Assembly (NCBI RefSeq): GCF_900167945.1
Contig: NZ_FUZA01000001.1
Coordinates: forward strand, 806,001-870,000
DNA length: 64,000 bases
DNA from: Dyadobacter psychrophilus
GTDB lineage: Bacteria; Bacteroidota; Bacteroidia; Cytophagales; Spirosomataceae
Direction: 5' to 3'
In this document: one piece after another, positions 1-6,991 of the stretch
Layout of the letters: each line of letters starts with the position of its first letter
Position numbering within the stretch: the first letter of the stretch is position 1
The notes under the pieces: generated by a model
Seen by the model: only the letters and a program-made list of their open reading frames with translations
Database searches by the model: none
What the model was told of the DNA's origin: nothing
Position numbers and translations under genes: made by a program

Positions 1-622
1 AGCCCCATGGAATCCCCCAGTTTTCAAGCATACTTTTCAGCATCATGGCCGGGCGTGCCAGGCCCGGGCTTTTAAAAACCATTCCTACCATTGCATCCCC
101 GGAAAACAAGGGAGTACCCGAGTCGCCATGCTGGGCACCGACCTTCGACATTAGCTGCTCCTTGTCCACGCTGGTTAGTATAGCGGCTCCCCCGAGGTCA
201 ACCGCGCTCCGCTCGCTCCTTACGGACAAAATATAAACCGCTTTTCCGCCTTTTGGCTCCCGAACATATAGAAACGGCCTCCAAGAGCGGCCCGGGCAGA
301 CAATGCGTAAAACCGCGACATCTAAAAATATGTTTTGTTTTAACACATCAGCCTCGCCGTCGTATCGGTTCTGAGAAAAACGAACTTTTACTTCACTGGA
401 TTTTTCAACCACATGCGCTGCCGTGATGATAAAAATGGTATCGCCGCTGCGACCCGCCACGAATCCACTGCCTACTTCATTGAATGTACGATCCGCATTG
501 TTGGCCCGGATCTCAACCACATTGTCGCTCAGCAGATCGCGGGCAGATGCGCTGATTGTTTGGGCAAAGGAATAAGTTAATCCCAGATATAAATAGACGG
601 CGATGGAGATGACCGATTTCAT
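1..622 (-). CDS. Secreted trypsin-like serine protease (3' end outside window)
   Basis: I translated this reading frame directly; it starts at an ATG at 622-620 and runs off the left edge. The first 20 residues form a signal peptide ending in SFAQ, so the product is exported. A chymotrypsin-fold protease follows: the histidine motif ITAAHV has its His near residue 70, the acidic residue is in FLDVAVL near residue 101, and the nucleophile is in GDSGTP with Ser near residue 168. All three members of the catalytic triad are therefore present. Its start codon overlaps the stop of the upstream small membrane ORF (ATGA at 622-619), so it is translationally coupled to it and is the fourth cistron of the 2508-to-1 operon. 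Substrate is unknown; DegP/HtrA-like quality control and a dedicated processing protease are both possible, but a PDZ domain cannot be judged because the end is missing. Confidence 0.85.
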   Translation of the reverse strand, partial: MKSVISIAVYLYLGLTYSFAQTISASARDLLSDNVVEIRANNADRTFNEVGSGFVAGRSGDTIFIITAAHVVEKSSEVKVRFSQNRYDGEADVLKQNIFLDVAVLRIVCPGRSWRPFLYVREPKGGKAVYILSVRSERSAVDLGGAAILTSVDKEQLMSKVGAQHGDSGTPLFSGDAMVGMVFKSPGLARPAMMLKSMLENWGIPWG

Positions 623-912
623 AATTGTCGTTTTGAGCGGACTAAATAGGGTATCACAAATGTCAATGCGCCCCAGAGAATGGTAAGTATCCACGAGTTG
701 GTATCAAGCATAACACGGAAACGCGACGGCCTTTTGTCATTGGTAGCACTACTTTCCTCAATGCCCACTTCTAAAGTGGAGACCTTTCCATGAAAATTAA
801 TTTCGAAGCCTTCCGGATCGGACTCAATGTCGATTCGCAGGGTGTCGGTAGGCCCGAGGTTCACCACATCTCCGGCCCTTACCGGCACGGAGTCCTCCTT
901 AATCTCCACCAT
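619..912 (-). CDS. Small C-terminally membrane-anchored protein, or 3' half of a frameshifted gene
   Basis: The frame is open from a TTG at 975, but an ATG at 912-910 has a good Shine-Dalgarno (AGGAGGT) about nine bases upstream, giving 97 residues. The body is a probable beta-rich soluble domain followed by one hydrophobic segment (ILTILWGALTFVIPYLV) near the C-terminus and a basic tail. I do not recognise a family. The coding-like sequence continues upstream of this ATG in the same frame, reading through the last 25 codons of the 286-residue ORF in another frame. The residues there (for example EAHTAVTGGLVRMVEIKE) look more like natural protein than the overlapping C-terminus does. That suggests the two ORFs may be one gene of about 380 codons interrupted by a frameshift. 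The stop overlaps the protease start (ATGA). Confidence 0.55.
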   Translation of the reverse strand: MVEIKEDSVPVRAGDVVNLGPTDTLRIDIESDPEGFEINFHGKVSTLEVGIEESSATNDKRPSRFRVMLDTNSWILTILWGALTFVIPYLVRSKRQL

Positions 913-1759
913 CCTTACCAAACCTCCTGTAACCGCAGTATGCGCCTCTCTGTTTAATAGGGGATTTGGACTCAAAGGCCAGCCGGGTAACTTTTAAATT
1001 CCGGATGCGGAATTTCTCAACTTTGTGCAGATCAATTTTGATAGGCATCGTATTGGCCTGATTGACAAAGTTCAAAGGTTCTCCCCTTAAATTCTCAACC
1101 GTACTATCGACAGACGAGAATTCACGCAAAATTCCGTTTCCGGTTGAACCTACTTTTATCCCGGAAGTCAAATCGGGGTGTGACTGCCTGATTTCCAGTC
1201 CGATATTGTCTGGGCGCTGCTGATACACGTCGATCAGGCTGTTTTCGGGCAGGTACATAGACTTGAAATTCAGAATCGAGTCCTTTTCGGAGGTAAGCAG
1301 AAAATTCCCGTTTTTTCGCCTCTGTTCGGGTCTTACGTTCTCGAATATCGCCGCTCCGCGCCAGGAAACACCTGTATTTTCCGACCTATCGCTTTTCAAC
1401 AACTCTTCATCCACATTTACAAATGAGAGTGCGGAGGTATGTATGGTCCCTGTTACCGCGGTGCTTGATGCTCCTTGCATGAGCCATATCGAAAGCCCGG
1501 CGACACACAGTATAATAACCAGTCGCGCAAACCAATATACGTGTTCAAGAAAGTGATCCTTCAAGTCCCGTAGCGCATTTAGCCGCGCCATGTTGCTTTC
1601 AACCCTTGGAAGGTTAAGGGCAGTCTGTTCAAGCATTTGATTGTACCGTTTATTGACGCGCCGGTACTGGCGTATACGACGATAGGCGGTTGCAAAACCG
1701 AACCCGCCACGAACAACTTCCCTGATTGACGGCGGAAATTTTTTATAAAAATGGCTCAT
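899..1759 (-). CDS. Membrane protein of unknown function, possibly 5' part of a frameshifted gene
   Basis: This 286-residue ORF has a basic, helical N-terminus (about residues 1-70, very Arg/Lys/Tyr-rich), one transmembrane helix at about 77-95, and then an extracytoplasmic beta-rich region. No family is recognised. It starts at 1759, overlapping the stop of the upstream secreted protein by the ATGA arrangement, so it is translationally coupled in the operon. The last residues (KQRGAYCGYRRFGKDGGD) are atypical, and a plausible continuation exists in another frame, which joins the 97-118 residue ORF downstream. If that is a real frameshift, the intact protein would have two transmembrane helices enclosing a periplasmic domain. 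An alternative is simply two overlapping coupled genes. Confidence 0.65.
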   Translation of the reverse strand: MSHFYKKFPPSIREVVRGGFGFATAYRRIRQYRRVNKRYNQMLEQTALNLPRVESNMARLNALRDLKDHFLEHVYWFARLVIILCVAGLSIWLMQGASSTAVTGTIHTSALSFVNVDEELLKSDRSENTGVSWRGAAIFENVRPEQRRKNGNFLLTSEKDSILNFKSMYLPENSLIDVYQQRPDNIGLEIRQSHPDLTSGIKVGSTGNGILREFSSVDSTVENLRGEPLNFVNQANTMPIKIDLHKVEKFRIRNLKVTRLAFESKSPIKQRGAYCGYRRFGKDGGD

Positions 1760-2508
1760 CCGGGGAGTTCGATCATCTTGGCTGGCAACTCTGACTTATA
1801 CCCGTCAAACGACTCGACCGTTACTTCTAATTTATACAGGCCTTTACCGATTGACCTGATGATGTCTATTTCGATAAGACGAGGACCCAACACCCGGGCT
1901 TGCCCCGCGTTAGACGCATTCATAGCATTTCCGTCGCTTTGTCCATTTTTAACCCTCAGGAGTTTATAGGTCGCAGACTTTATCGAAACATTACCAGCCA
2001 AGCGCAACTTATAATTTCGATCAGCAGGCCTATTAGTAATTCGAAAAGAAGACATTGCAACAGGAAAAAAATACTGCTCGCCGCCGAAAGTGTACTGAGC
2101 ATAAAATCCTAGATTTTCCTTTTTGATATGCCTTTTGGCAATAACATTCCTGGCTGCTATCTGAATAACACTTCCAGCAGTAGTGTTAACATCAAGGCGA
2201 TATTCATCAGAAAGATTATAGGATACACCAACAATTTTAACAGGAGTCTTTATATTTAGAGATGTTCCTAGTGATATTATCTCATCTTCTGCATCAAAAA
2301 AATTAACTGGTCCGCTGGTAAAAGAAGCTATGTCAAATAAGGCTCCATTTACTTTGCTTTCGGTAATCAATCCCTCGCAGTAGCTGCCGCGAGATTTATA
2401 ACCCAGATCACCTGCTAATGCAACGCTTCCACGCGGCAAATCGGTACACAATTGTGCATAGCATGTAGCGGTAAACAGTATTAGCCCAAAAGTCCAAATT
2501 AGTTTCAT
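1756..2508 (-). CDS. Secreted beta-rich protein of unknown function
   Basis: I chose the ATG at 2508 rather than the longer ORF start at 2544 because it begins a clear signal peptide (MKLIWTFGLILFTATCYAQ), giving 250 residues. The mature protein has two cysteines in its first 40 residues, consistent with a disulfide, and alternates short hydrophobic beta-strand-like runs, suggesting one or two Ig-like or jelly-roll domains. I do not recognise the family. It is the first cistron of a four-gene minus-strand operon (this gene, membrane protein, small membrane ORF, trypsin-like protease), each joined to the next by overlapping stop and start codons or a short overlap. It could be a substrate, inhibitor or cofactor of the protease; that is inference from context only. 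Confidence 0.7.
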   Translation of the reverse strand: MKLIWTFGLILFTATCYAQLCTDLPRGSVALAGDLGYKSRGSYCEGLITESKVNGALFDIASFTSGPVNFFDAEDEIISLGTSLNIKTPVKIVGVSYNLSDEYRLDVNTTAGSVIQIAARNVIAKRHIKKENLGFYAQYTFGGEQYFFPVAMSSFRITNRPADRNYKLRLAGNVSIKSATYKLLRVKNGQSDGNAMNASNAGQARVLGPRLIEIDIIRSIGKGLYKLEVTVESFDGYKSELPAKMIELPG

Positions 2509-3007
2509 GAGTGAGGATGGTCGTAGTGCACTAATTGTTACCAATATATTATCTAGGAATTAAAATATCAAACAATCGCTTTCTCTTATTTAAATGTTAT
2601 AAAAATCTTGGCATATTATAGAGAAGTTTGCAGTTCGGTTCTAACAGGAATTGAATTGTAATTGTCCCCGCGTTAGGGCTATGGGATTTAACCCGTTTAT
2701 AACATCGGAAATTCTACTTTCAACAGTCTCAATATCTGGGAGCAGTTCGTACCAGGTTGGAAAATTTGAGTAACTATTTAGATATTAGGGAGCATTAAAC
2801 TTTTCCACTGTCGTAGTGAATTTGATGAACTTGCACACGATTAATTGCAGCTTCATCGAAATGTTTCGATATCTTGTCCTGTATAGAAGTGGGAGATTAT
2901 AAGCAGTTTTCAATTGGTTTTTCGCCAGAATCCGAGTTCTAAACAAGTAATCATCCATGATTCAGGACTTGTTTAGATTTTGCTAAGCAAAGTTTATTCA
3001 AGATAAG
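2509..3007. other. About 500-base AT-rich intergenic region with possible eroded coding fragments
   Basis: No intact gene is visible. On the minus strand two short open stretches look like coding debris: 2641-2784 (48 codons open, containing FPTWYELLPDIETVESRI) and 2795-2896 (34 codons open, containing DKISKHFDEAAINRVQVH). Neither has a credible start, and they lie in different frames with stops between them. They may be remains of a gene lost between the mobile element and the protease operon. The promoter of the 2508 operon presumably lies in 2510-2600, but I could not assign a clear consensus. Confidence 0.35.
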
Positions 3008-3053
3008 AATTACAAGGATATAACAAGCAGTAGCCTGTTATATCCTTGTAATT
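3008..3053 (-). terminator. Perfect 18-bp hairpin after the ardA gene
   Basis: Arms at 3008-3025 and 3036-3053 are exact reverse complements with a 10-base loop. The hairpin begins three bases beyond the ardA stop codon (3056-3058, minus strand), which fits a terminator or mRNA 3' stabiliser. No long T run follows, so it may not be a classical intrinsic terminator. Confidence 0.7.
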
Positions 3054-3055
3054 AC

Positions 3056-3613
3056 TCAGTAGTCAGCAAACACATAACCATCCACTTCGGCATATCCTTC
3101 TAAAAACAAATCCCGAGCATAAGCTTCATAATCAAAATACCGTTCAAGTAGAGAAGGCGCGTCAGCCAACATTCCAGTTTCATCAACGTACTGATAAGCA
3201 TATTCTACCTTCGCGTCTCTCATCGATCCGCCGAAGTGGCCGCGGTAGCTCTCCTGAAAACTCTCGACTTGTTCGTCTAGTGCTTTTCCATTCCCAGGCC
3301 AGCTACTGATCTGTTCGCAGTAAATTTTGAAAGCTTCCGCTGTATCATCATCCATCTCGTCCGATGCTTGAAAGTATTGAAATACGCTATCATCCAAGCT
3401 GCATTCCGAAATCAAAAAGTCCGGAATGTTTTCCCAGTCCTGAAACATAAGCTCTGGATCAAATTCATTCCTATGGTATTCATAACAATCCTGGTAAAAC
3501 TCTTTTGTCTCAGCGTAGTCAGTCAAATCAAACCATTTCCCGAAGAGTGAACCGCTGTTGTACATTCCATAGGTGCCTACATAAATCTTTGGAGCATTTT
3601 CTACTGATTTCAT
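3056..3613 (-). CDS. ardA: Antirestriction protein ArdA
   Basis: The 185-residue protein matches the ArdA family along its length: N-terminal IYVGTYGMYNSGSLFGKW, then DLTDYAETKEFYQDC, and a strongly acidic composition. ArdA proteins are elongated DNA mimics that bind type I restriction enzymes and protect incoming DNA during conjugative transfer; that function is known for the family, not shown here. It lies beside the relaxase and MobC genes on the same strand, as expected for an early-expressed gene of a mobilizable element. The length is normal, so this gene appears intact although the rest of the element is damaged. Confidence 0.93.
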   Translation of the reverse strand: MKSVENAPKIYVGTYGMYNSGSLFGKWFDLTDYAETKEFYQDCYEYHRNEFDPELMFQDWENIPDFLISECSLDDSVFQYFQASDEMDDDTAEAFKIYCEQISSWPGNGKALDEQVESFQESYRGHFGGSMRDAKVEYAYQYVDETGMLADAPSLLERYFDYEAYARDLFLEGYAEVDGYVFADY

Positions 3614-3679
3614 GATTGAAAGTCTTTAAAGTTACGAGCCTGGCTTTGTGCTCAGGGCAATCGCCTCCTTCAATCGAAG

Positions 3680-3780
3680 AAAAAGTGACGGGCTTGCCCC
3701 TGGGTGCAAAGTCGGGAGGCGGTTTAAGGAGCGGCGATGGCCGCGGTAAATAGCCGTAGACTTTACAGCCGTCACTTTTT
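3680..3780. repeat. Nested inverted-repeat element between relaxase and ardA
   Basis: A 12-base arm (AAAAAGTGACGG, 3680-3691) pairs exactly with 3769-3780. Inside it, AAAGTC (3708-3713) pairs with GACTTT (3759-3764), and a GCGGC/GCCGC hairpin (3731-3744) sits near the centre. The nested arrangement over about 100 bases suggests a folded RNA or a protein-binding site such as part of a transfer origin. No reading frame uses it. Confidence 0.5.
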
Positions 3781-3873
3781 ACTTCGTATCTTTCGTTGCA
3801 CTGACTGACAAGTGTGCGTGTGGTTTTGAACTCTGGAAAACATATTGTCGGCTGTTTCTCTATTTGACGTTCA

Positions 3874-4719
3874 TCAGATGCTCAATCCTTGTCGTTTCCG
3901 CCGAGACTTTTTCTTCCGTTTTACAGGCACAAAAGCTTGCGACATCTCCATCCCCATTCGCTTTTCAAGATTTTGCAATGAATAGTCTTTCCCCAGGTCA
4001 GAACCTTTCACTTTCATCCGATTTTGCATATTGAAAAAAGCTACACCTCTTCCTATATACGTCTTGAATCCGTGCGTTTGCATTTGCCTTCCGAGCTCAT
4101 CGATTGAAGATGCTTTTGCTAAAACCTGATCTACCAAAGTCCGGAGGTTGATGATTGCTGTATCCTGCCTTGGTGCTTGCTGCTTTCCTTTTTGATTCAA
4201 GGTCATATCAGAAGTTATAGTTAGTCCAAGTTCCAATTCCATTCGTCTTGAGAATTCGCCCGTCCGCGCATAGTTCTTAAAATGATCGGCGGTGTTTTTG
4301 CCGTTGTAGTTGATCCGGTTTGCGACAATATGAATGTGCTTATGCTTCGTGTCGTTGTGCTTGAAGGCAAGCATTTGATTTTCCGCAAAACCAAATTCCT
4401 TTGCAAACTCTACGACCAAGCTGGTGAGCTTCTCTGTGGACGGATCTTCCCCTGGGGGAAAGCTGAACGATTGATGCCAAACATATTTATTGAGATTTCT
4501 GTTTTTGTCCCTGTTATCCAGCATTTGTTTGGCTAGATAATCCAAGTCCAGCCTTCCGTCCTGCATTGTATTTATGCCAAGATGCTGAATGTAAATAAGC
4601 TCTCCCCGAACGTCGTCAATCGTAACTTCTTTCAATTGTTTTGCTGTCAACTCTTTTTCGTAATAACAGTAGCTCAATATTCCCTTCGCAAAGTTTCCCA
4701 AACCCACTTTCCCTATCAT
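3874..4719 (-). CDS. Relaxase/mobilization nuclease of an integrative mobilizable element
   Basis: The 281-residue protein carries the HUH-type metal-binding motif HNDTKHKHIHIV at about residues 121-132, the hallmark of relaxases that nick DNA at oriT and stay attached to the 5' end through a tyrosine. The N-terminus (MIGKVGLGNFAKGILSYCYY) includes candidate catalytic tyrosines at 18-20. The C-terminal 20 residues are very basic (KRKKKSRRKRQ), suited to DNA contact. It starts with an ATGA overlap on the stop of the MobC-like gene, so the two are translationally coupled. The size is at the short end for Bacteroidota relaxases, but the conserved core is present. Function in mobilization is established for the family; whether this copy is still active is unknown because the integrase is broken. 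Confidence 0.9.
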   Translation of the reverse strand: MIGKVGLGNFAKGILSYCYYEKELTAKQLKEVTIDDVRGELIYIQHLGINTMQDGRLDLDYLAKQMLDNRDKNRNLNKYVWHQSFSFPPGEDPSTEKLTSLVVEFAKEFGFAENQMLAFKHNDTKHKHIHIVANRINYNGKNTADHFKNYARTGEFSRRMELELGLTITSDMTLNQKGKQQAPRQDTAIINLRTLVDQVLAKASSIDELGRQMQTHGFKTYIGRGVAFFNMQNRMKVKGSDLGKDYSLQNLEKRMGMEMSQAFVPVKRKKKSRRKRQGLSI

Positions 4720-5378
4720 AAGTCGAAACGTTTAAGCATTGCCCTGACCTTCTCTTCAATCATCTTATGCACTTGATCGGGATGATCCGACACCTCCGAT
4801 TTCCATATCCGAAGCTGTCCGGCCAGTTCACCCGGCTGATAGTAGCTCTCATATTTTGCCAATAGCTCTTGGGCATTGCGAAAAATGTTTTCAGTTGTTT
4901 CAAGAATGCTGGTCTTGTTTTGAGATTCAGGCAGGATCTGCTGAATGTATAGCGTTAACTGGTGCATCCACTCCTGTACATTGTTGAGCGTCTTATGAAA
5001 TATCCTGATCTCAAAATCTTCAAATATCCAGAGCGTGATGATCTGTGAAAGTAAGCGCAGGTGCTGACTGCTCTGCATCCATTGCCGACTTTGCATTTGG
5101 TGGTCCTTTGTTTTCAAAACCGCAAGCGACAGAATACCGCTAAGTTGTTCGAGAGTCCGGATCATCTCCGCCGTTCGGGCGGGCAATGTTTTCTTTTGCG
5201 GCCGTTTGATGGGTGTATCCAATGCCAGTGTTAAAAAGAATTGGCTTGCTGAGAGTCCGCTCTTCTCAACCAGCTGGTTAATCTCGACTTTTTCATCTTT
5301 GGTAACCCATACAGAAAAGTGGTCCCTTCGCACAACCTTCTCCTCTTTCGGTGGTCTTCCTTTTCTTTTGCTTTTCAT
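4716..5378 (-). CDS. MobC-like relaxosome accessory protein
   Basis: The 220-residue protein begins with a basic segment (KSKRKGRPPKEEKVVRRD), then FSVWVTKDEKVEINQLVEKSG and LSASQFFLTLAL, the usual layout of ribbon-helix-helix mobilization proteins (MobC/MobA type) that bind oriT and help the relaxase. The remainder is helical with conserved aromatic residues. It is directly upstream of and overlaps the relaxase gene. The oriT-like hairpin lies 50-110 bases upstream of its start, the normal position. Family assignment is from motif and context. Confidence 0.83.
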   Translation of the reverse strand: MKSKRKGRPPKEEKVVRRDHFSVWVTKDEKVEINQLVEKSGLSASQFFLTLALDTPIKRPQKKTLPARTAEMIRTLEQLSGILSLAVLKTKDHQMQSRQWMQSSQHLRLLSQIITLWIFEDFEIRIFHKTLNNVQEWMHQLTLYIQQILPESQNKTSILETTENIFRNAQELLAKYESYYQPGELAGQLRIWKSEVSDHPDQVHKMIEEKVRAMLKRFDL

Positions 5379-5429
5379 AATGTCTACGGTTTAAGCTATG
5401 AGCCGCGAGGCGAATAGCAGGGGTCCAGG

Positions 5430-5502
5430 GGTTTTCCCATGGCCAGCCGCCGGGGAGTCGCTTTTTTGCGACGTACCGGCGATAGCTGGCTGTGGAAAAA
5501 CC
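5430..5502. other. Putative origin of transfer (oriT)
   Basis: An imperfect, interrupted hairpin lies just upstream of the MobC-like gene. GCCAGC (5442-5447), CGCCGG (5448-5453) and GTCGC (5457-5461) pair in order with GCGAC (5468-5472), CCGGCG (5476-5481) and GCTGGC (5485-5490) around a six-T loop. The pairing extends outward imperfectly through GGTTTT/AAAACC-like arms. Position upstream of mobC-relaxase and the stacked inverted repeats are typical of oriT. The nick site cannot be assigned. Confidence 0.6.
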
Positions 5503-5519
5503 ACCGTGGTTCCCGAAAA

Positions 5520-5562
5520 TGTTTGAGTTTGTTTGTCTTTGTTTGAAAATGTTTGAAGCTTG
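5520..5562. repeat. Short repeats of TGTTTGA/GTTTG
   Basis: The motif GTTTG recurs about five times in roughly 40 bases next to the oriT-like hairpin, with two copies of TGTTTGA. Iterated short repeats beside a relaxase operon can be binding sites for the accessory protein; here this is inference only. Confidence 0.4.
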
Positions 5563-5581
5563 ATTTCAGACTTATGGGATG

Positions 5582-6565
5582 TTACTTCCGCCCAAGTGGA
5601 ATGAGCATCTCCTTGCTTTTTTTGTCAAAAATGTACTCTTGACCGATCAACACATCTCCTTTCTTCTCCTGAGGTCGAAGCTTCAAAAAATTACCGCGCT
5701 CATCCTGCACAATCTCGCCATTTTGCATTAGAAGACGGTAGGCTGGTGCATTTTCATAAGCTTCAACAATCCTGAGACGCTCTCGATACTCCTCGTCTGT
5801 TGAGATCAGCCAAGAAAATAAAATCGAGCAAATTATCGCAACAACAGACCATGGAAGACTCTGCGCCAAGCCATAATAGAAAGCTTGCTTTCTGTCGGAA
5901 AAATGAACTGGTCGCTGGTTGCTTTTAATTGCAGCTGCCGCTTTGTCGATTGTGTCTACGGATTGATCGACCTCGGCCTTAATGCGGTCAAAGTGTTCTT
6001 CAACCTCGGCTAGCAACAAAGCAGACCAGTCATCGATTTCCTGGGCGTATTCATATTGTGATATGAATTCGTAGTCAAGTTTCTTGATTTCGAAATCGTC
6101 TGCTTGATATTTCCATTTAATGAAATCACGGGTATGTTTAAGGCAGGTCTCATACCGCTCCAAGGTGCCTGGTGCAAAATCCGCTCCGATTAATGCAGCG
6201 ATCTGATCGTTGTGCTCTCGAAAAATGGGCAGGATAGTCTTCCCGCTTTCCGTCCTGCCTAAAAGAATATTCTTGATAGCTTCTGACGTGACCTCTTTGT
6301 TTGCCTCAATTAATGATCGCTTTGCCTCGTAAATCTTCGAAGTCAACGTATCAAGGTACGCATTCAATGTTTTAGTATCCTCCTTGTTCCCGGTCGCCCG
6401 ACCAGCACCCACGCTCCACTTGGACGGATGCCAGATACGTTTGGTGGAGATGTCTTTTGGAACACCATTGACGGTGACACGGCAGTACACATAGCGCATT
6501 CCGTCTGCTAATTCTGGATTGGGTCTTTTCAAAAAGAAAATCAACCCGAAGCTTGTTTCTAACAT
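5582..6565 (-). pseudogene. Chimera: tyrosine recombinase N-terminus joined to a mobilization-region membrane protein
   Basis: Residues 1-170 look like a Bacteroidota phage-type integrase: the arm-binding domain (YVYCRVTVNGVPKDIST, IWHPSKWSVGAGRATG) and the SAM-like core-binding domain ending in KLDYEFISQYE. The catalytic domain with its R-H-R-Y residues is absent. From about residue 172 the sequence becomes an unrelated protein: an amphipathic helix region (AEVEEHFDRIKAEVDQSVDT), HFSDRKQAFYYG, one transmembrane helix (SVVAIICSILFSWLI) and a hydrophilic tail. The second part resembles the membrane proteins found upstream of mobC in Bacteroidota elements. The simplest reading is an in-frame deletion near 6050 that removed the integrase catalytic part and the intervening genes. 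The open frame is intact, so a hybrid protein could be made. It lies directly beside tRNA-Ser. Confidence 0.75.
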
Positions 6566-6615
6566 AGTACATAATGTTTAAGATGAACAAAAATCGAATT
6601 GTTACCATTGAAACG

Positions 6616-6642
6616 CAAGATGTTTACGGGGTGAACATCTTG
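6616..6642. repeat. 9-bp inverted repeat upstream of the chimeric integrase
   Basis: CAAGATGTT (6616-6624) and AACATCTTG (6634-6642) are exact reverse complements, 50-75 bases upstream of the integrase-type start. Such sites often bind the integrase arm domain, an excisionase or a repressor. A second inverted repeat, CGTGGAAG/CTTCCACG, lies at 6668-6702. Together they probably form the attachment or regulatory region of the element. Confidence 0.45.
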
Positions 6643-6757
6643 CTAACCAGCTAGTTATGCACCTAATCGTGGAAGTTTTTTTGAGACTTTCTTACTTCCA
6701 CGAATCGCTACATTTTTATTGGGAATTTTTGAATATTTTGGTGTAGCACAAAAACGC

Positions 6758-6792
6758 AAAAACCCCGTTTAAAGCGTTTAAACGGGGTTTTT
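6758..6792 (-). terminator. Perfect 16-bp hairpin terminator for tRNA-Ser
   Basis: Arms 6758-6773 and 6777-6792 are exact complements around a GCG loop, with A/T tracts at both ends so it can work on either strand. It lies about 25 bases beyond the tRNA 3' end. Confidence 0.85.
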
Positions 6793-6815
6793 GAATGTTT
6801 TGACATCATGTCCTG

Positions 6816-6900
6816 CAGAGAGAGAGGGATTCGAACCCCCGGACCTGTTACAGTCAACGGTTTTCAAGACCGTCGCAATCGACCACTCTGCCATCTCTCT
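6816..6900 (-). tRNA. tRNA-Ser(TGA)
   Basis: A full cloverleaf can be drawn: acceptor AGAGAGA pairs with TCTCTCT, a seryl-type D arm (GGCAGAGTGG), anticodon stem ACGGT/ACCGT with loop CTTGAAA giving anticodon TGA, a long class II variable arm, and a T arm with TTCGAAT. The 85 bases end at the discriminator G; CCA is not encoded. The decayed mobilizable element starts just past the 3' end, so this tRNA probably served as its integration site. Confidence 0.96.
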
Positions 6901-6991
6901 AAAATATTTCGCCGTGTGCGAAACGTGGTGCAAAGGTAAAAACAAAATCCTTATCCGCAATAGTTCAGTTAAAAAATTATGGCCTTTGACA

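Noticed and set aside
3874..5378. A toxin-antitoxin pair reading of the two overlapping genes
   Set aside because: The second gene carries the HUH relaxase motif HNDTKHKHIHIV, so the pair is a MobC-relaxase module.
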